Source: Diphasiastrum complanatum
Taxonomy: Eukaryota; Streptophyta; Lycopodiopsida; Lycopodiales; Lycopodiaceae
Direction: 5' to 3'
Assembly: GCA_029204225.1 (NCBI GenBank)
Contig: CM055111.1
Coordinates: 30,783,464 to 30,847,463, forward strand
DNA length: 64,000 nt
The position numbers were made by a program, and so were the translations under genes. This document shows, piece by piece, positions 1 to 12,284 of this stretch (the first letter of the stretch is position 1; the number at the start of each line of letters is the position of its first letter). Below the pieces are notes generated by a model. The model saw only the letters and a list, made by a program, of their open reading frames with translations. It ran no database searches and was not told the origin of the DNA.

Positions 1-179
1 AATCATTGTCCAAACCACAGACGAGAGATAGATCCACATCTCTAAAGAAAACACACAATGACAAAAGTAAATTGACATGATGGAACCATAACACTCGAAT
101 TTGTGTGAATACCAAGGCCTTGAATAAAGTGACGAGAAAGGATCACTTTTCGTTACTTTTTACTGAAAGCATTTTGGAC

Positions 180-1640
180 CGCCTTGCTGGAACAGAAGCT
201 TAAATTTTTTTAGATGGATTTAGTGGATACAATCAAGTCAAGATTGTACTTGCAGATCGCCACAAAACAGCTTTGCAACATAATGGGAGGCTTATGTTTA
301 TAAAGTAATGTCGTTTGGACTCTGTAATACACCTAGTTCATTCCAAAGAGTGATGCAGTTTGCTTTTAAAGATTATCTTCAAAAAATCCTTGAAATTTAC
401 TTGGATGACTATGGAGTTGAAAAAAGTATTTGATCGTTGCTGCAAGTACCAAATTTTCTTACATCTAGAAAAGCGTCAAATATGGGTTTTTTCTCATGGA
501 GTTGTTCTTGGGGATGTGGTATCAAGGCATGGCATTGCTACAGATTATTCCAAAATCAAAGTCATTGTTGAATTACCACCACCAGCAACAATTCGTGGAG
601 TTTATGTCTTTATGGGTCATGCGAATTATTATCGATTTTTTATTATCTTCTTTGCAGATTTTGCAAGACCTATATACAAATTGACTATTGTTCCTATTTG
701 GACAGTTGTGGCAGTAGAAGCCTTTGAAAAATTGAAAAAAACATTAGCTTTGGCACCAATACTACGTTTTTTAGATTGGACGATTGAATTTCATGTTCAC
801 ACTGATGTCTCGAAGTATGCTATTGGATCAGTTTTGACACAGCCAGGTGAATACAAGAAAGACTATCCTATATGATTTGCAAGCAGACAGCTTACAGATT
901 CAGAAAAAAATTATTCAACAACGGAACGCAAAGCGTTGGCCATCATCTTTTTTGTAAAGAAATTATGACTTTATCTTATGGAAACGCACTTTGCATTTTA
1001 TGCAGATCACCAAGCGTTGTTTTATTTGGTAAACAAGACATGTAATACAAGGCGTATTGCAAGATGGTTACTCTTATTAACAGAATTTGACTTTCGAGTT
1101 GTGGTTCACAAGGGTAAACAACATTGTCTAGCTGACCATGTTTCAAAAATTGAATCCGCACCAGTCAATACTGAAGTGGATGATGAATTACCAAATGTTA
1201 CATCATTTTATTTTGAAGCAGTACATGAGTGGGCAACAGATATTGGTGAGTATCTGATGTTAGGACAACCTAATGACTCCTTGAGACAATTGATTCATAA
1301 GGCTCAGTCTTATCAATTGATTGCGGGACAATTGTATCGTTGCAGAATGAATGATATTTTTTGAAGATGTATTTTATTACATGAAATATTTGAATTAATC
1401 ATGTTTTCACATGATGGAATGGACAGAGGGCATTTTTCTACAGATATCATTGTTCGTAAGCTTTTGCAATCAGGGTGTTGGTGGCCTACACTCCATAAAG
1501 ACACCAAAAATTATATTCAGTCATGTGATGTTTGCCAACGGGCACAACGTCCTACTCGTCAGAACTATGAACCCTTACATTCGGTTTTACTGCAAGCACC
1601 ATTTGAGAAATGGGGCCTAGATTATGTTGGATGTCCTTGC
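180..1640 (+). pseudogene. Degenerate Ty3/gypsy pol (RT, RNase H, integrase N-terminus)
   Basis: This is a decayed reverse transcriptase-RNase H-integrase segment of a Ty3/gypsy retrotransposon. Translated pieces in order are: RT motif DGFSGYNQVKI near 210, MSFGLCNTP near 310, the catalytic YLDD at 398-409, the RT connection region with the word VFMGHANYYR near 604-633, RNase H (FHVHTDVSKYAIGSVLTQPG, 789-848) and the integrase zinc-binding segment (GHFSTDIIVRKLL then CDVCQRAQR, 1429-1550). The RNase H/integrase part resembles the Athila/Tat-like lineage of plant gypsy elements. Frame changes and stops (for example TGA near 873) break the frame, and a short deletion follows YLDD. Homology ends soon after WGLDYVG near 1630. 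No LTR, primer site or gag is visible, so this is a relic that cannot encode a working polyprotein. Confidence 0.85.
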
Positions 1641-1732
1641 TCTTCTTTCTTGCTTCATCTCTCATGCTTCATTTGGATTTTGATATTGTTTGGATTTGCT
1701 AATTGTTGGTATTGAATCTTGTTATACTTTAT

Positions 1733-1735
<3 letters not shown>

Positions 1736-1786
<51 letters not shown>
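1736..1786. repeat. (GA)n microsatellite
   Basis: An uninterrupted GA dinucleotide run of about 25 units lies just downstream of the broken gypsy integrase. Reading frames through it are low-complexity artefacts. Confidence 0.97.
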
Positions 1787-1789
<3 letters not shown>

Positions 1790-2879
1790 AAGTTTAATCT
1801 TTGGTTGGGTAGTGTTATTGGATCATAGTGTTAATTGTGAAGTCATAAGCATGTGTATAAATCTGAACTATGCTATCACTCTCATGGGAACGAATCTCCG
1901 TGTGACAAGTTATAATCCTCTTCATCTCTTGATGCTTTGCATGTGCTATGATAGGTTTGAAGGTGGATAGGAAATACCCGCTACAATATGGAACCCATGG
2001 AAGCCATCTTCCTTTGAGAAATTGAATTTTAATGGATCCAGTTACAAAAAAAAGTGTTGCTTCTCTCTCAAATAAGGATCCAATAATGGTGTCCTACCAA
2101 CTCCAACTTGAGATCTTGCAACCAAAATGTGAGACCAATCTCACTAGCTTTGTTAATCTCTCTCAATCTAGGTCTAGCTTCTCTTTAAAGATGAAGCACA
2201 ACAAAGTTTTGAGCCAACTTTTTCCAAGCATGTGTAAAGCACTCAAAGGCTCTACAAAAGAATCAAATGCACTTGATTTTCATGAAACTATGTGGCTACG
2301 GCCTCAAAAACACACCTAAATCTAAGTTAGACTATATTGGCAAGCACAAACATGAGTTTGTTTTTGATGAAACAGGTTATATGTGACTCAAACTTTATGT
2401 GTCCAACCAGGTTGGGTGCCCCTACACACCTCACTTTGGAAGTTCAGAACCTCATCAAGACACATCCAACTAACATGAAATTAATTGCACAAGAAACTAG
2501 ACTTCACTAGCTTTCCAACAAGCAATCAAGCACTAGATTTCGATCTACCTTGGAGAAACACCAACCATTAAAATTTTGGTGATATCACATGTGCTTGAGA
2601 AGTGTAGTCCGTACAGTATCCATCATGGATCAATCCAATGTGTTTTTTTATCCAATTTGACCCAAAAATCCCCTTGCTAGCCATCGAGAGCCAAGTAAAC
2701 CTCCAAAATCTAGTTTTCAAGCAAAAACTCCATCAAACATGATGCATGTAATCCATCACACCTTAAATGGCTCTAATACAATTGTACTTTTTCGCATGTG
2801 TGAGGACTCTCAAATCAATGTGGGTGATCTTCTTAGATGGGTGTGATTGCACATAAATCAAGCACCCAAGAGATAGAAT
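1787..2879. other. Gene-free stretch
   Basis: This is AT-rich DNA with no coding pattern that I trust. The 95-codon frame at 2032-2319 has no recognisable domain and no codon-bias support. Confidence 0.5.
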
Positions 2880-3500
2880 CAATCTAGCTTGACAATTCTA
2901 AGGCAAGGGCACACAAAACCATGCATCAATCATTCAACATGTATCATTCACTATGAGAGACCACTTTTGAAGAAAAAACTAAGTATGGAATTAGCTTGCT
3001 CTCGGGTAGAGAGAGAATGTACATGAAACACTCGAGTGGAGAGAGAAGATGGAGACCAAACTAGGTGTAGAAGCTCTCAATCTTATCAAAAAACTTAGCA
3101 CAAATGAGCTCTCTTACTCTTTAATAGTAGTTTGGATCCAAGAGTAGTAAGCAAGTAAATTGATTGGATCTCTTACATAGCACCTCAAAATTTGATTGGT
3201 CTAGTGAGTTGTCCCCTCCTACATGTGATTGGACCAATTCTATGCATCTCTCTCTTTTGATTGGTCACATGACAAATATTACAACACAAAATTAGATATC
3301 ACTAGCCCTCTACCATCAAGCCAAGTGTCAACAGCTTACATTACCTCGAGCTAAGTCAAGGCTACTTTTGGCATAAACACCTACTACACCTACTACCATG
3401 TGTACAAGGGGTATTTTTGGCATAGGATCCCTAAAAATCAAGTTAAAGGCCTATTGGCTATTCAAGCTTGACATAAATGAACTAAAATGATTATGCCTAC
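2880..3500. repeat. LTR-like fragment related to 56,230-56,740
   Basis: This stretch shares ordered wording with 56,230-56,740. Both hold a 'gctctcg-gtagagagagaatg' block (about 2998 here, about 56,320 there), then a Glu/Ser-poor AT-rich part, then repeated 'gattgga' / 'tgattgg' words spaced along about 150 bp. The second copy also carries CACACGTGTG palindromes, which mark copia LTRs and leaders elsewhere in the window. I infer two old fragments of one LTR family. No ends, primer site or coding sequence are attached here. Confidence 0.45.
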
Positions 3501-3739
3501 TCTCCACACATGGGAACATGTTGAGATTTACATATGTGCACGAAATTGCAAAATACTCAAGCTAGATTTTGCCTATTCTTCAAAAAGACTAGTGTTTTGT
3601 TCTGTATAACTAGACCGTAACCATAAAACAAACATTGTGATTTTAAGAATTATGACATTGAGTGTAATTATGTGTCTTGAGACTATGAAAAGATAAAAAG
3701 AAAGACCAATTACAAAGAAAGGAGTTTCAATGGTATACT

Positions 3740-4189
3740 TGTAGAAACGAATATTTTTTGAAGGACTTCAAGAGAGTCAAAGTCTTGTTTTGGGTGGAAG
3801 TAAGGAAATTGTTTTTCTAGGAGGTAGAATTGGATTGTCCAAGATAAATTTTTGAAGCTCTTTCTCTCTTGAACCCTTGTCCTTCTTGTCATTTATTTAA
3901 TCTTGTGGCTCACCTGTTCTTCCATTGTTATGCTCCGCTTTGGAAGATTGTGACTGACCTTTTTATTGCTCGTTTTCATACCAGGTTTAAGAGATTCAGC
4001 CACTCAAATTTATTGCTGAATGCTATTGCGTTTGATGATGGAAAGGCCAATTCCTTCTGGCAATGTATTAGGATCACAACCTTGTACCACATTTGGTTAG
4101 ATACAAATAGTAGAGAACTTGGGAATGGTGATTTCTACACCTCCCCTCTACTCCTCTTTAAAGAGGCTAATAAGCTTATGCTTTTTTAA
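3740..4189 (+). pseudogene. LINE-type zf-RVT remnant
   Basis: Conceptual translation gives a stretch like the C-terminal zinc-finger (zf-RVT) region that ends the ORF2 protein of plant non-LTR retrotransposons. The diagnostic features are a KVLFW-like lead (around 3780), then CPSC and HLFFHC about ten residues apart (3881-3928), then aromatic words such as FWQCIRITTLYHIW (4058-4099). In-frame stops lie between the lead and the finger, around 3820-3850, so the sequence is dead. The reading frame 3869-4189 is open for 106 codons. No reverse transcriptase or endonuclease part is seen upstream. The call rests on motif spacing only. Confidence 0.5.
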
Positions 4190-6620
4190 GTTTCGTTGAT
4201 TCTCTGTATTTTGTAGAAAGTCTATAATCTATGGTCAATTTTATTCGAGAGAAAAAAATCGTGTGGCTATGTGGCCTCTCCCACCCTTGTTCAAAGCTTG
4301 TTGTTAATGAACATGTTTTTGCATTCTACATCTCTTTTCCAATCACTCACAATCCCCATGTTTGTTGTCACAATGTCCACCTTGTCACCTCATACACTCC
4401 TTGTTGCTCTATATTTGCTTCTTGATGAGCTATTTCCACTTCTCTTGGTTCATTTGCTATCCTCATGGCTTCGTTTCCGCTGACGGCACCTCCATCGCTC
4501 AATGCCACCACTTTAATCTGTTTTTTTTGGGGCCAAGGTTTCATATTGGTTGATGTTGTAGGAAATAGTAAGCTCAACACAAAATTTAAAAGGCTACTGG
4601 GAAACCAACTATCCCTTCATTATGACAATAGCCTCTCTCTTGGACATATACCATCAAGTTCAATTTTTTTTTTAAAAGATGATAATGATTGGGGCCACCA
4701 AACTTATTCATTTATTAATGATTGAGTTCAAAAACCAAGACCAAGTCCAACCTGTTTTGAATGATTATAGCCTCTCTTACAACTTGGAAGGTAGCTACTA
4801 CATTATGCTGGTAACTGAATCTGATTCTTTTTTTTCCAAGTAACACTCTTTTTTTATTATGGGAGCAACAACATGTGCTTGTCATAGCTAATTTGATAAG
4901 GATGTTAATTTAATCGAGACCATGATGGTGTATTGTACACTGTATGCATAGATATGAGCCATTTTTTGCATGCGGGTGAGTGAGACTAAGTAAGGAAAAC
5001 GAAAGAATCATTCATATTGAAACAAGATATTTGTCATTTTAAGGAAATCCGCTGTCCGAACAGCAGTCAAAACTGGATCGTCATGCGGACGCCACTCCTT
5101 TCCGCGTACGCCTCTTCTTTTCTACTTTTTTAAAATGTCAACCTCACAGTTTTCTGTCGTGGCAAGAGCTACTAGTAGATACTTTCGCTGCTCTCTACCT
5201 GGGTCCATGAACGTGAAAATTGTGAAAGAAAAAATACGCAGAAAGAATGCGTGTAGACTAGACGACTAGACTTGGAATTTTAAGTGCAGAACCTTCTTTG
5301 CAATGAAGGGTTTATTTTTATTCCCAAAAGCATTTTTTACTTTTTCTTCAATGAAGAAAATGGAGAATCTGTGCTCTAGGCTTATTTTTATTGGGAAAAG
5401 CATATTTGCTTTTTCATGAAGAAAGGTGAGGTGACTCACACAAAGTAACCTTTTTTTTTTTCATTTTTTTTTATGTATTTGTGGCTCTCTTGTAATATAA
5501 ATTTATATGAGTAGTCAAAATACATATAGAGTAATAATGTTATTACTGAAAAGAATACATGCAGATCGAGTTTCATCCAGCACTTTAGGTAGTATTTGAG
5601 CTAGACAACATTCTAGGCCTAGAGTTGTCCCTTACGAGACACAATCCACATCTTTTTGGATGAGTACGATAAAATATTGTTCACCATGTTTGTTCGTATC
5701 TTTTATTTGTTTGTATTATAAGTTGGCTCACAAGACGCAACAACATTTGTGATCCGCCAAGTGGCTTGTGATCCATTTTCGCGTCCATGGATCGGGGCAT
5801 TTCTAAAATCTCTCCAAAGAAGATACTGCATCAAGATATTTAGTTATGAATATTTTTTTTTTAAACATTGAGAATAAAAAGTTGTAAAACTAAATTGAGA
5901 AAAATGGTCTACTACAAATGAAATTAATGTGAAATTATTTACTTCCTGAGCTCTACGAGCACATGCTAAATATTTCTTGCGATCTATGGGAGGTGCCTCT
6001 GGCAGCCAACTTGGTCAATCCTTTGACAAAACCATTGCTACATCCATAGCATAAATACATTACTAAGGTTCCATAAAAACCATGATCACTAACAGACAAC
6101 ATCAAGAAACAACAACAACAACATAAGCTACAAGAAGAAAAGTTAACGAACACACGTATAAGTAAAAAATTCTTAACATAGTTGATTTCAGTATGAATAT
6201 GTACTTTGACTTGTCAAAAATGTAGGTGCATAGATATACTTTTAATAAAATCAAATCAATCTCAACTAGATGATTAGGACATACTGCATTTATAGGTTGT
6301 ACTTGAAACTCAATTGCTTCTTCAATGTCCTAATCGTCTCTAAGATAGGTAAGACTCTGTTCAGTTTACTTTCCATATTTGCATTGTCAAGTTCTTTCAC
6401 TTTTTGACTATCATTAGAGGCCTATCAGTCAAGCTAGAGAATAAAAGCTGTTTCCCACCCCAATGTAATAGTGGCACAATGTACATTTCTCATATGCAAT
6501 CAAAGAAAGGTGGAGAGTCTACCATCTTGACATTGGATGTCTATGCTTATCCTTCTCCTACACCCCTCTCATGTTTATTCCTATCTCACTATATATTGGA
6601 TTTGCTTGTTATTGCTATAC

Positions 6621-6624
<4 letters not shown>
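4190..6624. other. Gene-free stretch
   Basis: I see no supported gene here. Overlapping short frames at 4231-4725 occur on both strands without recognisable domains. A locally GC-richer patch at 5045-5130 contains several CG dinucleotides in otherwise AT-rich DNA, but no transcript signal can be tied to it. Confidence 0.5.

Positions 6625-6711
<87 letters not shown>
6625..6711. repeat. (GA)n microsatellite, about 43 units
   Basis: This is a perfect GA/CT dinucleotide tract. It generates the Arg-Glu and Ser-Leu repeat frames on the two strands, which should not be called proteins. Confidence 0.98.
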
Positions 6712-6714
<3 letters not shown>

Positions 6715-8560
6715 ACACTATTGGGTAGGCTCCTCCCAGTTTTCCAATTAGATTTTTCACTCTACATGTATTTTCCCACAAGGATTACTTATCCTTTATC
6801 TATATTCAATTCAACCATGCAAGAATCTTGGCTGAATAATCTCTCTAAAATTCTTTAGGAAGGCTTGCTTCAAATTGTCCCAAATATTGACAATTTGTGA
6901 TTCTAACTGTTATACCAGATTCTAGCATGTTTTCATAACAAAATGAGTAAAATATCAAGTTTATCATTATTCTTATAAGCTCATCAAATGTGGGCATTCT
7001 CTCCCTTGATACTAATCCACTTAAAAACATTTGATACTCTCTAATGCTGCATAGTGCATTGTGTACCAGCTCAATGTCGCGTATACGCTCACAATGGAAT
7101 GTAACTCAACCCTCAATATTTTGACTCAAATCAAATAGGTACAATCCAAGTGTCCTTCGTTTGGAAGTCACAATCTGTCAATTGTCCAAAAATGGCCCTA
7201 GAACAAGAAAATTAGGCCTTTTTCGACAAAATAAACAATCTTTCAGATTGAAGAAAACTCTCCCTTCAAAATAAAATTAAATTTTAGTGTCCCTTCAACA
7301 TTGTCAAAATGAAAAAATTTAAAGAGCTTTTAAGGTGTATTGCCCTTCGGGACCCTTCAACTTCAATATAATGGTCCTACTAGATCGAATGGCCTAGAAC
7401 ACGCCATCTCAAGATGTTGGTGTTTATGAATCCTGACCTGAATGAATGCATTGAAGCAAATTCTTGTGTGTGCTAAACACTCTTGTACACTGAGACTTGA
7501 GTTGTCAACCAGATTGGGCACACGATCACCTAAGAGAGACAGAGACAGATAGAGACAAAGACAGAGATAGAGAGAAGTGTGCCTTCAAGCTAGATCTTGA
7601 ATCGATCTGGCATATTTTTTAGTAGATTTCAATTTGGTGCACTAAACTTGATCCTACAACTTTGGTTTCCCAGCCTCCAATGATAATGTTGATCCCTTGA
7701 ACACATGTTCTTATGGAAAACTAAGAGTATTAAGCACCTTTAGAAAATTGATTTTTTTTTCTCTCTACAGAGAGCAAACATTTTTTCTTCTTATAGTAGC
7801 CAAAACCTTCTTTGAGGTAGTGAAGAATCTCCATGGCCCTCTAGTGACCTATCTCAAGCACCTTTTTGGCTTTATGACTATGAAAATGGCTTTCGAATCG
7901 CTTAGTTATGGCATTTTTTTTTTGAAGGCTATCACTCCGGCTCGGTTTTTCTAACTATTAATCTTGAAATTGACAAGCCTTCCTATGCTCAAATCAGTGC
8001 TTTGTAGCTCTATTGGTGTTAATTCATCACTGTTGAACTTTTAGAAAACCATTTATCTGATTCTTTTTTGAACAACTAAATATGTTGGTCACTCAAAAAT
8101 TATCACCACAGTCTCTCTATCATGTGCACAATCCTAAGGGCTCTGAACCAAGCTAAGAATATAGCAATACATGATCACATATTTGCTACATAAAATATCA
8201 ACTCATCATTACTAAGACTACCAAAACAACAAACCTCAAAGGTTTTACACACCAACTATACATCTATACATTTTTGGACATGTGCCCCATGAAGTAACTA
8301 GTGGCAGTCTAGTTACCATTTATAGTTGGTCCTACTCTACTGACTAGACCTAAGACTTCACATACCTAGTAATTCCAATTTTACGCGAACATGTCATTTG
8401 TCCACCTTCTATGTTTTTCTCTCAATGGATCAATCTTTCTATATGCTAAGCATCTTACGTAATGATTTTAGATAGTTTGTGAGTATCACAGTTCATAAGC
8501 GCACTTCAATTTCAGGAATCACCCAAATAAATCGCGACCTTCCTAAGAATGATGCCAAAA
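6712..8560. other. Gene-free stretch
   Basis: This is AT-rich DNA with a short imperfect GACAGA/GATAGA purine repeat at about 7533-7575. The 85-codon frame at 7697-7954 has no domain that I recognise. Confidence 0.5.
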
Positions 8561-8562
8561 AG

Positions 8563-8690
8563 ATAAGTTTATTGCATGGATTACTTATTCTATAATAGTG
8601 TTGCTAATATAGTATACATGATTTTTGTTCATCGAGAGCGAGAGAAAACAATGTATTCACATGATTTAGTTCTAAAGAAGGGATACGGAC
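8563..8690 (+). repeat. Copy 1 of a local duplication (see 9463-9640)
   Basis: The segment has two parts. Part X (about 8565-8635) contains GGATTACTTATTCTATAATA. Part Y (about 8640-8690) contains 'caatgtattcacatgattta' and ends in 'aatgtgtgagaga'. Both recur at 9463-9640, where X is reverse-complemented and Y is in direct orientation. Confidence 0.7.
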
Positions 8691-9419
8691 AAATGTGTGA
8701 GAGATTAACACACGATCAATTTGTCAAATTAAAATTTGATCAATAGCAATGAACAATAAACGAAAATTTTGTCAAACTGCTAGGCATTAGTTTGCATAAA
8801 GATAAGAGAAAAAGTTTGCATGCTGAGATGGCTTCACCCTGAGAAAAAGTAAGCAGAGCTTGGATTATTATCTCAAAGCACATACATGTAATGGTTATGT
8901 TGGACATTTCTCCCAGTACTCAATACTTCATGAATTTGGGTTAGTGTTGGTTAGTGATCAGGGTTTCATCATAAGCTTGTCTAACATCTTGTGAATTGAC
9001 ACTCTCCCTTGGGAATGAACTACCGCATGATAGGAAAGTAGAGACCACTTTTTAACCTAGTTGCTTTGTCTTTGTTTGGATCTTGAAAATAGATTGGAAG
9101 GTGGATGAGAAAAATCTCCTACAGATTCTCTCTCACATAGTTAAAGTGTGGAGAGATGAACACAAGTTGCTTCACAAACGACATAACCAAATAGGAAGTG
9201 TCATGTGAGCGCATCAATTGTGTTTCATATCTAATGTTTCAAAATTAATTGGCCCTAACAATGTTAATTGGCCTTTCTATGTAATTACAATAGTTAAGGC
9301 AATTTCAGCCATTTAAACTTGTGCTAAATATACAGTTTATGTATAGTGTGAGGCTTCACAATTTATCTCTATATGAAAGTAGGGACCACATATGACTTGT
9401 CTCTCTCCCCAAGTGTGAG

Positions 9420-9458
9420 CCCCCCCCCCTGCCCCCCCCCCCCCCCCCCCCCCCCCCC
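9420..9458. repeat. Poly-C tract
   Basis: Nine or ten C, then TG, then about 27 C and a short T run. The complementary strand is a G-run with quadruplex potential. A matching poly-G tract on the same strand begins at 10,527. Confidence 0.95.
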
Positions 9459-9462
9459 TTTT

Positions 9463-9640
9463 TTTGATGAATGATAATCATGTCTTCCATATTAACAACA
9501 CTATTATAGAATAAGTAATCCACGACATAGACTTATTTTCAAGATAAAGACAAACAATGGATTCACGTGATTTAGTTTCAAACAAAGGATAGGAACCAAT
9601 GAGCATACAAACGAATGTGTGAGAGAATTTTAGTTATCAA
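9463..9640. repeat. Copy 2 of the local duplication, part X inverted
   Basis: Positions 9463-9535 are the reverse complement of part X of 8563-8635 with few mismatches. Positions 9543-9630 repeat part Y in the same orientation as copy 1. The result is a duplication in which one half has flipped. Confidence 0.7.
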
Positions 9641-10526
9641 CAGATATTTCAATTTTACTTTGACGTCTAGTGACACCAAAGATTCCAATTAAAACAATGA
9701 TATTGGCCTACATCAAGCTCTAAAAAATGGTAAGAGATCCTGGTGGGAAAATACACATAGAGTGAAAAGTCTAATTGGAAAACTAGGAGGAGACTACTTA
9801 GTAGCCATGTAGAATGTGTGGTTTTTGGGAGGACCACCTAAGAAGGTGGATGATTATTGTAGACATGGAGTAATGTGATCTTTAGAAGATGTTATTGCCA
9901 CAATTGAGAGCTACAAAACTTCAAGAATATCAAGGAGATGTATTGCAAGACCAAGAAGAAGAGTAGAAAGTTTTTTGATACTTGTTCATCTTCATTGCAC
10001 TTTGATTTGGACAAAGAAATGGATTATGCTGAAGATGAATCCAATGAAACTACTTCATCCTCTTTGTAAGATGAAAGTAGTAGACAAAAGTTGAGAACTA
10101 GAATTTTTCAAGATTCACAAGAATTCAAGGATATGAGTCCCTTAAAAAAGAGCGTTGATCTCCTTACTTTTTATTATTGTATTTGCTATGCTCGGGGGCA
10201 TGTGCCTATATAGGGCCTTCTTAGTTCGACAAAAAAAAGAAATGTGCTAATTTAGTTAGTTGACACTTGTAGAGCCCATGTGGTTTGGGGATTTTCTATG
10301 TATTGTTTTCCCCTCGTAATAGAGCAACCTTTGTTGTACCACTTTGAGAGCTTGAGATTCTCGAGCTATGGTGATTTTGGTGTGAATTGCATGTTGCACT
10401 AGATCATGTGTAATATTCGATGATTTTAAACTTAGTAATAGGTGAATCTAGTAATAGACACTTAGCCTATTTTAGTTCAAAAACTTTGATAAATAATTCC
10501 GTGATGATATAAAAAAAAAGAGCCAA
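9641..10526. other. Gene-free stretch
   Basis: I find no supported gene. Lys/Asp/Ser-rich short frames around 9900-10,100 hint at old coding sequence but contain stops and match nothing I can name. Confidence 0.45.
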
Positions 10527-10558
10527 GGGGGGGGGGGGGGGGGGGGGGGGGGGGCGGG
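10527..10558. repeat. Poly-G tract
   Basis: About 28 G followed by a C and further G-rich sequence (GGG, then GTGGGTGGGG). It is a strong candidate G-quadruplex former and is the strand complement in character of the poly-C tract 1.1 kb upstream. Confidence 0.95.
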
Positions 10559-10890
10559 TTGTGGGTGGGGAAAGCACAACATTACTTGCTCTAGTGGTAG
10601 TAAGAAAAAAGAAGAAAAAATATTAGAGGATCATGAGCAGCAATGGTTGTTCTAAAAAAAAGTGCAAATCCATTAACCACACAAATGATTTTATACCAAC
10701 CACTTTTGCAAGTAGTAGCAAATTAAGGAATTCAGAGAGTGGATGATAAAAAATACATGCAACCCTTTCTTTGCAAAGCTTAAAAGTTTATTCTAATGTA
10801 CATTAAAATGCCACAACAATCCCTTACTATGGAATTTAACTTCTTGAGAAAATGGGAGAAAAACAAGGGGAATGCTTAAGAAGTGCACTC

Positions 10891-11159
10891 CAAGGGCACC
10901 CGTAGTGCTTGCCCACTCCATCCAACTTGGGTGATGGATGGAGTTAAGGGAGAAAAAAAATATCTCCTCCCTTGGATGGTGTGGGACTTGTGCAAGGGGC
11001 ACCCGTAGTGCTGGCCCACTCCATCCAACTTGGGTGATGGATGGAAAAAAAATATATCTCCTCCCTTGGATGGTGGTGGGACCTGTGCAGCAGAGGCAAT
11101 GCAGGTGCACCTCACTCTTAGATCAGCAGAGGCATTGCAGGTGCACCTCGCTCTAAAGT
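10891..11159 (+). repeat. Nested tandem duplications (about 102 bp x2, 36 bp x2)
   Basis: Two adjacent units of about 102 bp start at 10,891 and 10,993. Each carries GCACCCGTAGTGCT, CCATCCAACTTGGGTGATGG and CTCCTCCCTTGGATGGT. They are followed by two 36-bp units starting at 11,088 and 11,124 that carry 'cagcagaggca-tgcaggtgc'. CCATCCAA and TTGGATGG words inside the first units could pair as a hairpin. The frames at 10,793-11,181 on both strands are products of this repeat. Confidence 0.88.
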
Positions 11160-11195
11160 GCACTGTGTAATGAGAGCCCAAAAAGAAGTAGGTGT

Positions 11196-11197
<2 letters not shown>

Positions 11198-11231
<34 letters not shown>
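11198..11231. repeat. (GA)n microsatellite
   Basis: A short GA run about 1 kb upstream of the transporter start. A mixed (GT)n(GA)n tract follows at about 11,787-11,821. Confidence 0.95.
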
Positions 11232-11234
<3 letters not shown>

Positions 11235-11622
11235 GTGTAGTTGGAAGCCCTAAAAGAGAAAGCCCTTTTGAGTGACAATCATTTTTTTTTGTGAATGATC
11301 CCTAAATGCTGCTGAGCCCCAATTAGTATTTTGACGTAACGGTTGCAGATGGTGAAAAATATACGTTGTGCTGCTGCGTGTGCACTGTGCAGTAGAGTAT
11401 CCCAGTCAACATACAATACTCCAGTGTCCCACAAGATCTGATCTGCTTGAAAGCGAGACAGAAGAAGATGGGGAAGTAGGCTGGCGCTGCGCTAAGACTA
11501 CGCTATATTGAATGCAAAATAATATGTATATTATTGATTCTGGTAGATTGCTCAGCGACCGGGTAGGAGAATGGATCGGATTGACATGTCATTTTGGAGA
11601 AAACAAGCTTCCGGATGATGTG

Positions 11623-11630
11623 TATATAAA
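11623..11630 (+). promoter_or_regulatory. Possible TATA box
   Basis: TATATAAA lies 655 bp upstream of the transporter start codon. If used, the 5' leader would be long, about 620 bp, or contain an intron. Other AT-rich words lie closer, so this is only a candidate. Confidence 0.3.
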
Positions 11631-12284
11631 GGTGGAGTGTGGAGCACTTAAGCGAGAGAATTGATTTCAAATTGGTATTGTGTAAAAGGCTTGGAGATTT
11701 TGCAGCCTGCATGTAACTGTGGGAGCGCTCAGAAATTTTACAGACCTGTCGTTTTATGCCTGCAAATCTCAAAAGCAGTAATTTTATGTGTGTGTTTGTG
11801 TGTGTGTGAGAGAGAGAGAGAGTGGTGTATGCATTAGTGCATCTCTATCTTAGAAATTTCGCAAAGTAGATCATTTCTGCAAGCAAATCTGGGAAGCAAT
11901 AAGTTTACGTGTATGTTTGTTGTGAATTATCTATAGCCTTTATGCTGTCGGTATAATACCAGTAATGCAATCATCTCACTTTCGTACTTATAATGAGGTG
12001 ACTGTTAATTAGTGATTACTATCAGTTAGACTCATGGAATGATGGAAAGGCTTTTGCCTCCATACTGTTATCAAAGGGCTTAGCAATGTCACAAAATAAG
12101 CTCCTTAATGTACGCAAAATTCAAATCCAAGTAGCAAAAATGTCTCTGTATGTGTATGAATCGTTTGTGAATTAGTGTCAAACTCTTAGTTCTGTCTCTC
12201 TCTTCTGGTGGTTTTGTCTCGCTGTGTTTGTATGGTACTACACCCAAAAAAAAAGGAGGTAGATTTTTGCAGCTTCGATTTAAA

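Noticed and set aside
6404-6858. ORFs with long Arg-Glu or Ser-Leu repeats
   Set aside because: They are frames through a GA microsatellite. The repeat would give an ORF on any strand, and no other coding evidence is present.
10793-11181. Overlapping ORFs near 11 kb
   Set aside because: They are translations of the two tandem duplications, open on both strands, with no domain.
12228-12284. Upstream ATG of the transporter ORF
   Set aside because: It adds 19 residues with a poor start context and no family-like sequence. The ATG at 12,285 opens the conserved-looking N-terminus.
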